Shown: piece by piece, positions 46,819 through 54,927 of the stretch
How positions within the stretch are numbered: position 1 is the stretch's first letter
Layout: every line of letters begins with the position of its first letter
NCBI RefSeq assembly: GCF_013167215.1
Contig: NZ_JABJWY010000034.1
Coordinates: 1,054,001-1,118,000 of the forward strand
Reading direction: 5' to 3'
Length of the DNA stretch: 64,000 bases
DNA from: Sphingobacterium prati
GTDB taxonomy: Bacteria; Bacteroidota; Bacteroidia; Sphingobacteriales; Sphingobacteriaceae
The notes under the pieces: generated by a model
What the model was told of the DNA's origin: nothing
The model's database searches: none
Seen by the model: only the letters and a program-made list of their open reading frames with translations
Position numbers and translations under genes: made by a program

Positions 46819-47652
46819 CTACTTGCCCACCTTAAATAACAACTGAGAAATATTATAAAGGTCATTTTTCCACACATTGAAATCATGTCCTCCAGATTCT
46901 AAATAGTATATGTGAGGCACCTCATGATCCAAAAGGTACTCGTGTGTCCTTTTGCTTATACTGAGCAAACCATCTTGATCGCCACAGGAAACCCACAACA
47001 GTTTTAGCCTGTTTTTAGCTTCCTCTGGAGCGGGTAATAATTCTTGTGGCATCTTTGTGTTGGGGGCAGAAGAAAACCCACCCACCCATGCAAACGTATC
47101 GATGTGGCCTAATCCAAAATTCAATGCCTGACCTCCGCCCATAGATAGCCCAAAGATCGCACGATGCTCACGGTCTTGGACAACTGGAAATTGTTTTTCA
47201 ACAAAGGGAATCAGGTCGTCAAGCAGATCTCTTTCGAAAGTCGAGAATGCAGCTACGCGGTCCGGTGCCATGACATTTCCTCCGGCACGGTCATTTTTCA
47301 TCGCACGACCATTGGGCATCACCACCACCATGGGTTCCATTTTACCTTCGGCATAGAGATTGTCAAAAATAATCTGTGGATTTCCATGCCTAATCCATTC
47401 ACGTTCGTCACCTCCGATTCCATGCAAGAGGTACAGTACAGGATATTTTTTTTCGGAATTATATCCTGGAGGTGTATATATCAGTGCTTTTCGGGGCACG
47501 CCCACCGTTTTAGACGGATAAATAATAGAATCTATTTTTCCGGTAGACACCAGTTCCCTTTCCACGTCAAATCCCTTTGGTGCAGCCTGTTGTGCATGGG
47601 ACAACAAGCTGATCGACATCATACATAATGCTGTGCAAACAATCTTTCTCAT
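46819..47652 (-). CDS. CE1-type esterase (feruloyl/acetyl xylan esterase-like)
   Basis: A 277-residue exported alpha/beta hydrolase with signal peptide ending SHAQ (about 1-21). It has LLHGIGGDEREW (oxyanion region), nucleophile Ser170 in GLSMGGGQA, an Asp in the SCGDQDG stretch and His256 in GGHDFNVW. This is the arrangement of carbohydrate esterase family 1 (esterase D-like), which includes feruloyl and acetyl-xylan esterases. In a xylan PUL it would strip ferulate or acetate from arabinoxylan so the glycosidases can act. Co-transcribed between the transketolase genes and GH95. Confidence 0.87.
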   Translation of the reverse strand: MRKIVCTALCMMSISLLSHAQQAAPKGFDVERELVSTGKIDSIIYPSKTVGVPRKALIYTPPGYNSEKKYPVLYLLHGIGGDEREWIRHGNPQIIFDNLYAEGKMEPMVVVMPNGRAMKNDRAGGNVMAPDRVAAFSTFERDLLDDLIPFVEKQFPVVQDREHRAIFGLSMGGGQALNFGLGHIDTFAWVGGFSSAPNTKMPQELLPAPEEAKNRLKLLWVSCGDQDGLLSISKRTHEYLLDHEVPHIYYLESGGHDFNVWKNDLYNISQLLFKVGK

Positions 47653-47705
47653 TTTTACAATTGGTTGATTAGGACTAAAAATATGGGGCTGTCCCCGTTT
47701 TTTGA

Positions 47706-48668
47706 CTATTTGAGTTGTTTTCTTTTTAGTACTCGAAGTACAGATGCCACTATGGCATCGGCATTTAGCCCATATTTGTCCATGAGTTCACGCGGTGTTC
47801 CCGATTCACCAAAACTATCATCTACGGCAACATATTCTTGAGGTACAGGCATTTGTTTGGTCAATAGCTGCGCGATACTGTCACCAAGCCCACCGATACG
47901 GTTATGTTCTTCGGCCGTCACCACACAACCCGTTTTTTCGATCGATGCCAGTACAGCCTCCTTATCAAGAGGTTTGATGGTATGTATATTGATGATTTCG
48001 GCATCAATTCCCAGCTTTTCCAATTCCTCTCCCGCCCGGATTGCCTCCCATACCAAGTGTCCAGTCGCTATAATAGTAACATCAACACCTGAATTGAGCA
48101 GCACAGCTTTGCCAATCACAAATTCCTGATCTTCGGCTGTGAAAACAGGAACAATAGGGCGTCCAAAACGCAGGTAAACAGGACCTTGATGTTTTGCCAC
48201 TGCTATTGTTGCCGCTTTGGTTTGGTTATAGTCACATGGATTGATGACCGTCATCCCGGGGAGCATTTTCATCAATCCGATATCCTCCAGAATTTGATGA
48301 GTTGCCCCATCTTCTCCCAAAGTAAGCCCCGCATGCGAAGCCGCAATCTTCACATTTTTATCCGAATAGACAATGGACTGACGAATCTGATCGTACACAC
48401 GCCCGGTCGAGAAATTGGCAAATGTACCGGTAAAAGGTATTTTCCCGCCAATAGTAAGTCCAGCAGCGATGCCCATCATATTCGCTTCAGCAATGCCAAT
48501 CTGAAAAAAACGGTCCGGATAAGCCTTGATAAAATCATTCATTTTGAGGGAGCCAACTAAATCAGCACAGAGCGCTACCACATTTTTATTTTGTCTCGCC
48601 GCTTCCAACAAACCAGCACCAAATCCAGATCGCGTATCCTTGGATTCTGAGTATGTATATTTTTTCAT
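47706..48668 (-). CDS. Transketolase, C-terminal subunit (split)
   Basis: A 320-residue protein equal to the pyrimidine-binding and C-terminal domains of transketolase (start TRSGFGAGLLEAARQN, then GIAEANMMGIAAGL, a proton-relay Glu region, and ITAEEHN-like VTAEEHNRIGGLG). It pairs with the N-terminal subunit encoded just upstream to give a thiamine-diphosphate-dependent transketolase. That enzyme moves two-carbon units between xylulose-5-P, ribose-5-P and erythrose-4-P in the cytosol. The gap between the subunits is 39 nt. It sits inside the PUL, which ties pentose release to pentose-phosphate flux. Confidence 0.93.
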   Translation of the reverse strand: MKKYTYSESKDTRSGFGAGLLEAARQNKNVVALCADLVGSLKMNDFIKAYPDRFFQIGIAEANMMGIAAGLTIGGKIPFTGTFANFSTGRVYDQIRQSIVYSDKNVKIAASHAGLTLGEDGATHQILEDIGLMKMLPGMTVINPCDYNQTKAATIAVAKHQGPVYLRFGRPIVPVFTAEDQEFVIGKAVLLNSGVDVTIIATGHLVWEAIRAGEELEKLGIDAEIINIHTIKPLDKEAVLASIEKTGCVVTAEEHNRIGGLGDSIAQLLTKQMPVPQEYVAVDDSFGESGTPRELMDKYGLNADAIVASVLRVLKRKQLK

Positions 48669-48707
48669 TTTATTTTAATCAATTTCGAAATCTCTTCATG
48701 CATGATA

Positions 48708-49565
48708 CTAATAATCACCCAACGTTTCCGCATTTTGGCGTAATGCTGACTCCAATTGAGCGTCATTCGGTGCCACACCATGCCATTTGTGTGATCCCAT
48801 CATAAAATCGACACCATTGCCCATTTCTGTGTGCAACAATACCATGATCGGGGCTTTTTCGGCTGTCATCGACTGAGCTCTTCGAAGGCCGGCAATGACC
48901 GAACCAACATCATTACCCCGCCTAACTTCAACAACCTTCCAACCAAATGCCATCCATTTATGAGGCAAATCCCCTAATGACAGGACATCATTTGTAGCGC
49001 CATCAATCTGAGCTCCATTGTAATCCACAATAGCAATTAAATTGTCCATTTTGTTATGGCTCGCATACATGGCCGCTTCCCAGACCTGTCCTTCCTGCAA
49101 TTCACCATCTCCCATTAGGACGTAAACTAAATGGTTATCCTTATTTAATCTTTTGGCCTGAGCAGCGCCAATCGCAACAGAGAGACCTTGCCCTAACGAA
49201 CCTGAGGCCACGCGGATCCCCGGCAATCCTTCATGGGTCGTTGGATGGCCCTGCAGACGTGAGCTAAGCTTTCTAAAGGTGGCAAGTTCACTTATCGGAA
49301 AATATCCTGCTCGAGCCAGTACACTGTAAAATACAGGGGAAATATGTCCATTGGAAAGAAAAAATAGATCTTCTCCTTCGCCATTGACATCAAAGTGTTC
49401 ATTTCGCTGCATCAGTTCAAAATACAGACCGACTAATAATTCCGCACAGCCCAAAGATCCACCGGGATGTCCAGATTGGCATGCATGCACCATACGAAGT
49501 ATATCTCTTCGTACTTGTTGAACAATTGCTTCCAGATTATGTATACTATTTTTAGTCATCACCAT
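48708..49565 (-). CDS. Transketolase, N-terminal subunit (split)
   Basis: The thiamine-diphosphate-binding half of a split transketolase, 285 residues from ATG 49565 (or 283 from the ATG at 49559). Features are SGHPGGSLGCAELLVGLYF, NGHISPVFYSVLARAGYF, SLGQGLSVAIGAAQAKRL and the ThDP/Mg site GDGELQEGQVWEAAMYA followed by LIAIVDYNG. The open frame extends to 49592, but this would overlap the upstream transaldolase by 26 nt, so a start one base after its stop is preferred. The subunit acts with the next gene product. Confidence 0.92.
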   Translation of the reverse strand: MVMTKNSIHNLEAIVQQVRRDILRMVHACQSGHPGGSLGCAELLVGLYFELMQRNEHFDVNGEGEDLFFLSNGHISPVFYSVLARAGYFPISELATFRKLSSRLQGHPTTHEGLPGIRVASGSLGQGLSVAIGAAQAKRLNKDNHLVYVLMGDGELQEGQVWEAAMYASHNKMDNLIAIVDYNGAQIDGATNDVLSLGDLPHKWMAFGWKVVEVRRGNDVGSVIAGLRRAQSMTAEKAPIMVLLHTEMGNGVDFMMGSHKWHGVAPNDAQLESALRQNAETLGDY

Positions 49566-49566
49566 A

Positions 49567-50235
49567 TTAATTAAAGCCCTGTGTAGCAACACGTTTATGA
49601 TCAGCGAGAAATTGAGCTAACCCACTATCCGTCAAAGGATGTTTTAACAAGGAGAATATAGCCTGCAGCGGCCCCGTCATGACATCTGCCCCGATCTTGG
49701 CACAACCCAAAATATGGGCACTATGGCGTACCGAAGCCGCCAAAATCTGTGTTCCAAACATATAATTGTCGTAAATTGTGCGTATTTCGCGGATCAGTGC
49801 TAGACCGTCGACAGATATGTCATCAAGTCTGCCGACAAAAGGTGATACATAAGTCGCACCGGCTTTTGCCGCGAGCAGCGCCTGTCCGGCGGAAAAAACC
49901 AGTGTACAGTTGGTTTTGATCTGTTGAGTACTAAAATATTTGATCGCTTTAATACCATCTTCAGTCATGGGTACTTTAACAACGATTTTGCAATCCAAAG
50001 CAGCCAACTGCAAGCCCTCTTTGATCATGGTTTCATAATCGGTCGAAATCACTTCCGCGCTCACGTCACCGTCGACAATTGCACAAATAGCTTTATAGTG
50101 ACCATGCACATTTTCTGTTCCTGTCACACCCTCTTTGGCCATCAGGGAGGGATTGGTCGTCACCCCATCCAATACGCCTAAATTTTGAGCCATACGAATC
50201 TCACTGAGACTAGCTGTATCGATAAAAAATTTCAT
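49567..50235 (-). CDS. Transaldolase / fructose-6-phosphate aldolase-like
   Basis: A 222-residue small transaldolase. [30 protein letters not shown] and Schiff-base Lys87 in [10 protein letters not shown] match the family, along with [21 protein letters not shown] and SPFVGRLDD. Proteins of this length include both transaldolases and FSA-type aldolases. Next to transketolase genes, transaldolase (sedoheptulose-7-P plus glyceraldehyde-3-P to erythrose-4-P and fructose-6-P) is the natural assignment. It is the first gene of the tal-tktN-tktC-CE1-GH95-GH43 series, with a terminator and a promoter candidate just upstream. Confidence 0.9.
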   Translation of the reverse strand: MKFFIDTASLSEIRMAQNLGVLDGVTTNPSLMAKEGVTGTENVHGHYKAICAIVDGDVSAEVISTDYETMIKEGLQLAALDCKIVVKVPMTEDGIKAIKYFSTQQIKTNCTLVFSAGQALLAAKAGATYVSPFVGRLDDISVDGLALIREIRTIYDNYMFGTQILAASVRHSAHILGCAKIGADVMTGPLQAIFSLLKHPLTDSGLAQFLADHKRVATQGFN

Positions 50236-50294
50236 ATCTCTTATTTACTTGATAAGTTTAGTATTCGCCAGATTTTGGCGATTTGGTTATAACA

Positions 50295-50328
50295 CAAAAC
50301 TATAGGTTTCCAGAGGACAGCATTGCAA
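50295..50328 (-). promoter_or_regulatory. Candidate promoter of the transaldolase-transketolase-enzyme transcript
   Basis: Minus strand: TTG (50328-50326), 23 nt, then TAGTTTTG (50302-50295), matching the Bacteroidota -7 TAnnTTTG. It lies between the sensor terminator and the transaldolase ATG, leaving a leader of about 50-60 nt that contains a small 6-bp hairpin. Confidence 0.5.
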
Positions 50329-50330
50329 CA

Positions 50331-50374
50331 AATAAAAAAAAGAAGGGTAAAAATGTATAAAACAAATTACCCTT
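50331..50374 (-). terminator. Intrinsic terminator after HTCS 2
   Basis: Read on the minus strand, AAGGGTAA pairs with TTACCCTT (50374-50367 with 50350-50343) and is followed by a U-rich tract. It lies 38 nt after the sensor stop and separates it from the transaldolase transcript. Confidence 0.7.
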
Positions 50375-50411
50375 TTGTAAAATTGCGCCGAAAAAAACAA
50401 TTTAACTCCTT

Positions 50412-53400
50412 TTACTCGGAAGTAATCTTTTGGCACTGTATAAACTCACTTGGAGTCATTTGATATTTTGCTTTGAAGACTTTTGTAAAATAATTGGGAT
50501 TCGCAAATCCTGTTTGGTACGCTATTTCAGAAATAGACTTATCGCTTTTCTCCAACAAGCTAGCAGCCTTTTCCAGTTTCACAGACCGAATGAAATCTAC
50601 CGGCGACATTCCTGTAAGTTCCAACAGTTTATTGTACAGGGAAGCTCTACTCATCGAGGTGTGGGCACTCAGGGTCTCCACGGATAATTGCGGGTTATCA
50701 ATATTTTCGTGCACATAATTCAGCACTTTTTGCAAAAATTTATCCTTTTCTGATACAACCGCTACTTCGGGCAAAACAATGGATACCTGCTTGCTGTACA
50801 CTTCCTTAAATGCTTGATTTAGATGGAGCAAACTATTGATCTTCGCTACCAGCACATGCATATCAAAAGGTTTAGTGAGGTAATCCACGGCCCCCGACTC
50901 CAGTCCACAAACGAGTCCATTATCCACTTGAGAAGCCGTCAACAACACAACTGGGATGTGTTTTGTCCTTTTATCCTGCACAAGTTTTTGCGAAAATTCC
51001 ATGCCGTTTAGGTAAGGCATCTGCACATCACTCACCACAAGATCGGGATGATGAAAAAGTGCTTTCTGCCAGCCATCCTTTCCATTGGTAGCCTCGATGA
51101 TCTGATAGTATTCTTTTAAAGATTCTTTAAGGTAATACCTAAAGTCTTCATCATCTTCGATAATCAGCACGAGAGGGCACTGTCTAATCTCTACAGGCGC
51201 ATCTGAAGGCATTATTTCCTGTTCGGGCATATTTTCATAGCTCGGTTCAGCTGGATCTAACCATAGATCAAATTTAAAAACGCTCCCTTTTTCCGGTTCA
51301 CTGTATACTGAAATCTTTCCGTTATACATCTGAACAAATGACTGAGCAATCGATAAGCCGATGCCAGAACCTTGGCTAGCAATTGCGCCATCGTTGTCGT
51401 GTTGGAAAAAACTTTCAAATATGGATTGTTGCAATTGTTCAGGAATACCAATTCCTGTATCCCTCACCTCTAGACAAACCTGCAGCTTCCTGTCTTTCAA
51501 ACTGACCGATGCTATACTTACCGCAATATCTCCCTCTTTATTTGTAAATTTAAAGGCATTATAGATAAGATTAAATAAAATGCGCTCGATTTTATTTCGA
51601 TCAAAACGGCAATATATTTTTTCTTGGCAAGGTAAAAAAGAATAGTCTATCCCCTTCTGCAAGGCCATGTCCTGAAATGACCGAAATACCTCCTGTACGA
51701 AAGACACTAATTCACCATCGTCTTCCTGCAATTTCAACTCATGATATTCCATCTTTCTAAAGTCAAGCAGTTGGTTGACCAGATTTAACAATCTACGTGC
51801 GTTCCGGCTAATCAGATTCAGCGAATCAGCCAGTTTACGATCTTTATTTTTTACTATCAGAGCGTCTATAGGCCCCATTATCAATGAAATTGGGGTGCGG
51901 AATTCATGGCTTAAATTTGTTAAAAACCTAATTTTCATTGCATCCAGTTGATGCTTGGTTTCAGCGTCTCTTTTTTGCTGCTCAATAAGCTGTTTCGCTT
52001 GGATACGTTCCTGTTCAAGTGCAAATTTTTGTTTTAGCTTTTGGATTCCGCGATGCCTGATCCATAGCAAGGCTCCCGCAACTGCTATCACATAAAATAT
52101 ATATGCATATATTGTTCGCCAAAATGGCGGAGCAACATGTATGGCAATGGATTTTATTTCCTTGTTCCAAATTCCATCGTTATTGCTGGCACGTACCTGA
52201 AATAAATAATCTCCGGGATCCAAATTTGTATAATAGGCATTATTTTCTTTGCCATTCCGGATCCAATTTTTATCGAATCCGACAAGTCTATACTCGTATT
52301 CGTTATCCTCCGGCACCGTGAGGTTTAGCGCTGCAAAAGAAATAGAGAAATTCTGTTTATACTTTAAGTGAATACGATCTGCTGTTAATAGAGATTGTTG
52401 TATAGCTCCTTTATCCGTAGGTTGAATGACGACATTGTCAATTTTCAGATCAGTTAGCGCTACCTTAGCTGGATTAATGTTTATTTTTAGATTGGCAGGA
52501 TAAAAATGGTTAAACCCCTTCTGTCCTCCAAAATACATTTCTCCATCCGTCATTTTTAGCGTCGCTCCCAGCATAAAAGCTCCTTCCTGTAATCCTGCAG
52601 CTTTCGAATAGTTCTTAAATAGCCTTTCTTTCGGAAAATAACAGCTTAATCCTTTGTTCGTCGCAAACCACATGCGCCCCTTATCATCTTCTATTATACT
52701 TTGTATTGCGCCATTAGCTAGACCATCTTTTTCAGAAAGCGTAATAAATTGTGTTTTTCCTTTTTCGAGTACTCCAACGCCATTCCCATTTGTTCCTATC
52801 CACAAATTCCCTGTTTTATCACTGTGCACGGCCAACACATAATTACTGGGCAGCTTATTGTTCTCCATATTAAAAATTGCAGTACGTTTTGTTTGGGGAT
52901 CGTACCTGGCAAGCCCAGAGCCATAAGTGCCAATCCACATACGATGATACTGGTCTTCCTCTAGCGCACGGATAAAATTTCCCGGTAGCCGAAGATCAGC
53001 GCTATCGATTTCTGTCCGTTTGTATTTCTTTACTGTTGCACCTCCCTTTTGAATAATATTAATGCCGCCGCCATTGGTTCCTACCCATATATTACCCTGA
53101 AAATCAGTTTTCAGACAAAAAATATCATTATTATTTAAATTATCTTCTTTGTTACCCGCTGTATATCTTTTGAGATTTCCACTAATCAGATCATGACAAA
53201 GTACACCATGTTGGTATGTACCGATCCAAAGTTGATCGCGTTGTCTTTCTAAAGTCAATACGGTCAGATCGGAGGGTAGGTTAGACGCCAGCTTGATCGG
53301 AGACAGTCGATCACTGTCCCTTTCATACTTCCAGACACCAGCACCATCAACACCTAGGAATATTTTATGCTGGTACTCCGCAAAAGATGTTACCACAGCT

Positions 53401-54488
53401 GGATCCCCAGTCATTCCCGCTAAGAAATCCAGACTTTTTAATCGAAATTGACTTAAATTGGTATCATATTTATTCAATCCTCCCCGAAAGGTTCCCACCC
53501 AATAAATACCGCTGTTATCGATACATATAGATCGGATAGATTTATGTGAAAGACTATGAATATTGCTTGGATCAGGTTTAAAGGTATGCACACTAAAATC
53601 ATTTGTATTTAACACATCAAGACCGTTATCTGTTCCAATCCATATGCACTGTTTGAGATTATAACTTAAGGCATAAATGCGTGGGCTGCTCAAATTCCCT
53701 TTTCCGGGCCCAGCTATGAATTTGTTAAATTTTGACGCACCTTGATTTAGGTATTTTAGTCCGAGCATCGAACCGATCCAGATTCGGCCTTTATCATCCT
53801 CGACGATAGAAGTTATTTCAACCCCATTTTCATACCCCTCCCCTTCAGACAAAACTTCGAAGCGTTTTATGGTCTTTAAATCACTTGAAATGCGGAACAC
53901 AGCACGCTCCGATGATACCCACATGTTGTTTTGTCGATCACGAAAGACGCAGTTGGTCACTTTACCTGCAAAGGTCTCTACGACAGGTTTATATTTCTGA
54001 TCAACTTTCTTTTGCAAATCATCGACATTCAAAATAAATAATGCGCCGTAAGAAGCAACCCAAACATTTCCGTTTAAATCTTTATCGATCGCATTTATAG
54101 CTGCACTGAGCCACTTTCCATCCGGAGTAAGATTATAAGTTCGAATGCGGTCAGCCTGTCGATCGAAATAGCTCAAGCCGCCTCCATTTGTTCCGATCCA
54201 GACCCTTCCCTTCTTGTCTTCACAGAGTGCTGAAATATGATTAGCCATTAGACTATTCTCTTTATTGGCATCATAACGATACACATGATAACGACGGCCA
54301 TCAAACCTGTTCAGTCCATCCTCTGTTCCGAGCCAGAGGAAACCATAACTGTCCCGAAAAATGCTATAGATTGTATTGGAGGAAAGTCCATCTTTCGAAT
54401 AATAGCGTTGAAAGGTTACAGGCTCATTTTGCCCATAACACAAAAACGTTAACATTGCCGAGGTTATTACCAGTAAAATCCGTATCAT
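50412..54488 (-). CDS. Hybrid two-component system sensor/regulator (HTCS 2)
   Basis: A 1358-residue hybrid sensor. Signal peptide (1-19, ending FLCYGQ); periplasmic propeller with recurrent GRVWIGTNGGGLSYF- and NIWVGTNGGG-type blades (about 25-700); Y_Y_Y domain (about 715-785); a single membrane helix around 790-815; coiled-coil linker; kinase with His861 in LSHEFRTPIS and ATPase motifs DTGIGIP and GSGIGLSIAQSF; receiver with Asp1154 in VVSDVQMPYLNG; AraC-type HTH (about 1260-1358, ending EFIQCQKITSE). Met 54488 begins the signal peptide; the ATG at 54515 would prepend nine charged residues. It is divergent from SusC 2 and is its likely activator. Its own terminator follows. Confidence 0.95.
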   Translation of the reverse strand: MIRILLVITSAMLTFLCYGQNEPVTFQRYYSKDGLSSNTIYSIFRDSYGFLWLGTEDGLNRFDGRRYHVYRYDANKENSLMANHISALCEDKKGRVWIGTNGGGLSYFDRQADRIRTYNLTPDGKWLSAAINAIDKDLNGNVWVASYGALFILNVDDLQKKVDQKYKPVVETFAGKVTNCVFRDRQNNMWVSSERAVFRISSDLKTIKRFEVLSEGEGYENGVEITSIVEDDKGRIWIGSMLGLKYLNQGASKFNKFIAGPGKGNLSSPRIYALSYNLKQCIWIGTDNGLDVLNTNDFSVHTFKPDPSNIHSLSHKSIRSICIDNSGIYWVGTFRGGLNKYDTNLSQFRLKSLDFLAGMTGDPAVVTSFAEYQHKIFLGVDGAGVWKYERDSDRLSPIKLASNLPSDLTVLTLERQRDQLWIGTYQHGVLCHDLISGNLKRYTAGNKEDNLNNNDIFCLKTDFQGNIWVGTNGGGINIIQKGGATVKKYKRTEIDSADLRLPGNFIRALEEDQYHRMWIGTYGSGLARYDPQTKRTAIFNMENNKLPSNYVLAVHSDKTGNLWIGTNGNGVGVLEKGKTQFITLSEKDGLANGAIQSIIEDDKGRMWFATNKGLSCYFPKERLFKNYSKAAGLQEGAFMLGATLKMTDGEMYFGGQKGFNHFYPANLKININPAKVALTDLKIDNVVIQPTDKGAIQQSLLTADRIHLKYKQNFSISFAALNLTVPEDNEYEYRLVGFDKNWIRNGKENNAYYTNLDPGDYLFQVRASNNDGIWNKEIKSIAIHVAPPFWRTIYAYIFYVIAVAGALLWIRHRGIQKLKQKFALEQERIQAKQLIEQQKRDAETKHQLDAMKIRFLTNLSHEFRTPISLIMGPIDALIVKNKDRKLADSLNLISRNARRLLNLVNQLLDFRKMEYHELKLQEDDGELVSFVQEVFRSFQDMALQKGIDYSFLPCQEKIYCRFDRNKIERILFNLIYNAFKFTNKEGDIAVSIASVSLKDRKLQVCLEVRDTGIGIPEQLQQSIFESFFQHDNDGAIASQGSGIGLSIAQSFVQMYNGKISVYSEPEKGSVFKFDLWLDPAEPSYENMPEQEIMPSDAPVEIRQCPLVLIIEDDEDFRYYLKESLKEYYQIIEATNGKDGWQKALFHHPDLVVSDVQMPYLNGMEFSQKLVQDKRTKHIPVVLLTASQVDNGLVCGLESGAVDYLTKPFDMHVLVAKINSLLHLNQAFKEVYSKQVSIVLPEVAVVSEKDKFLQKVLNYVHENIDNPQLSVETLSAHTSMSRASLYNKLLELTGMSPVDFIRSVKLEKAASLLEKSDKSISEIAYQTGFANPNYFTKVFKAKYQMTPSEFIQCQKITSE

Positions 54489-54727
54489 ATATTTAGGTGT
54501 ATCTTCGCCATTCAATTGCGTCCTGAACTATCAACTAATTTATTAAATTAATCCGATCAAACCAGTCCATGAAAATATTTTTACCGCATTATCGACCCTA
54601 TTTGACATTCTTATCCTTCATTTAAACATTCTTGCTATTACTAAAATTTTGCTATTGCTAGCTTTGGTCTACAATTATAAACTGATTTGAAAGGTATCTT
54701 CATTTGGGAAAACTATAACCAAATAAT

Positions 54728-54739
54728 GCAACCGGTTGC
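54728..54739. promoter_or_regulatory. LacI-operator-like palindrome
   Basis: GCAACCGGTTGC is a perfect 12-bp palindrome with the central CG and AACCGGTT form common to LacI/GalR-family operators. Any perfect 12-bp palindrome is expected about sixteen times by chance in 64 kb, so its weight comes from the match to that motif form and its place in a PUL regulatory region. Confidence 0.4.
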
Positions 54740-54849
54740 CATACATTTCTAAACAGCTAATTTTTTAACCAATTATTATAATGCCATGATAACACTGGAT
54801 GATCCATAGTCTGCGATCCTATGATGATCAAAAATGACCTAAGGGAATA

Positions 54850-54867
54850 TTGGTACAACTGTACCAA
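54850..54867. promoter_or_regulatory. Perfect inverted repeat upstream of SusC 2
   Basis: TTGGTACA and TGTACCAA are perfect 8-nt inverted arms separated by 2 nt, 60 nt before the SusC start. It could bind a dimeric regulator or fold in the leader RNA. Confidence 0.45.
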
Positions 54868-54927
54868 CCAATTACAGACAAATTAACCAAAAAATTTTTA
54901 AACCTATTTTAATAATCCACAAATGCT

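Larger units (their letters stand above)
54489..54927. other. Divergent regulatory region between HTCS 2 and SusC 2
   Basis: About 440 bp without genes. It holds a plus-strand TAGCTTTG -7 like element (54659-54666, no clear -33 partner at the normal distance) and two inverted repeats described separately (54728-54739 and 54850-54867). The region is the expected control point for the right-hand half of the PUL. Confidence 0.5.
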
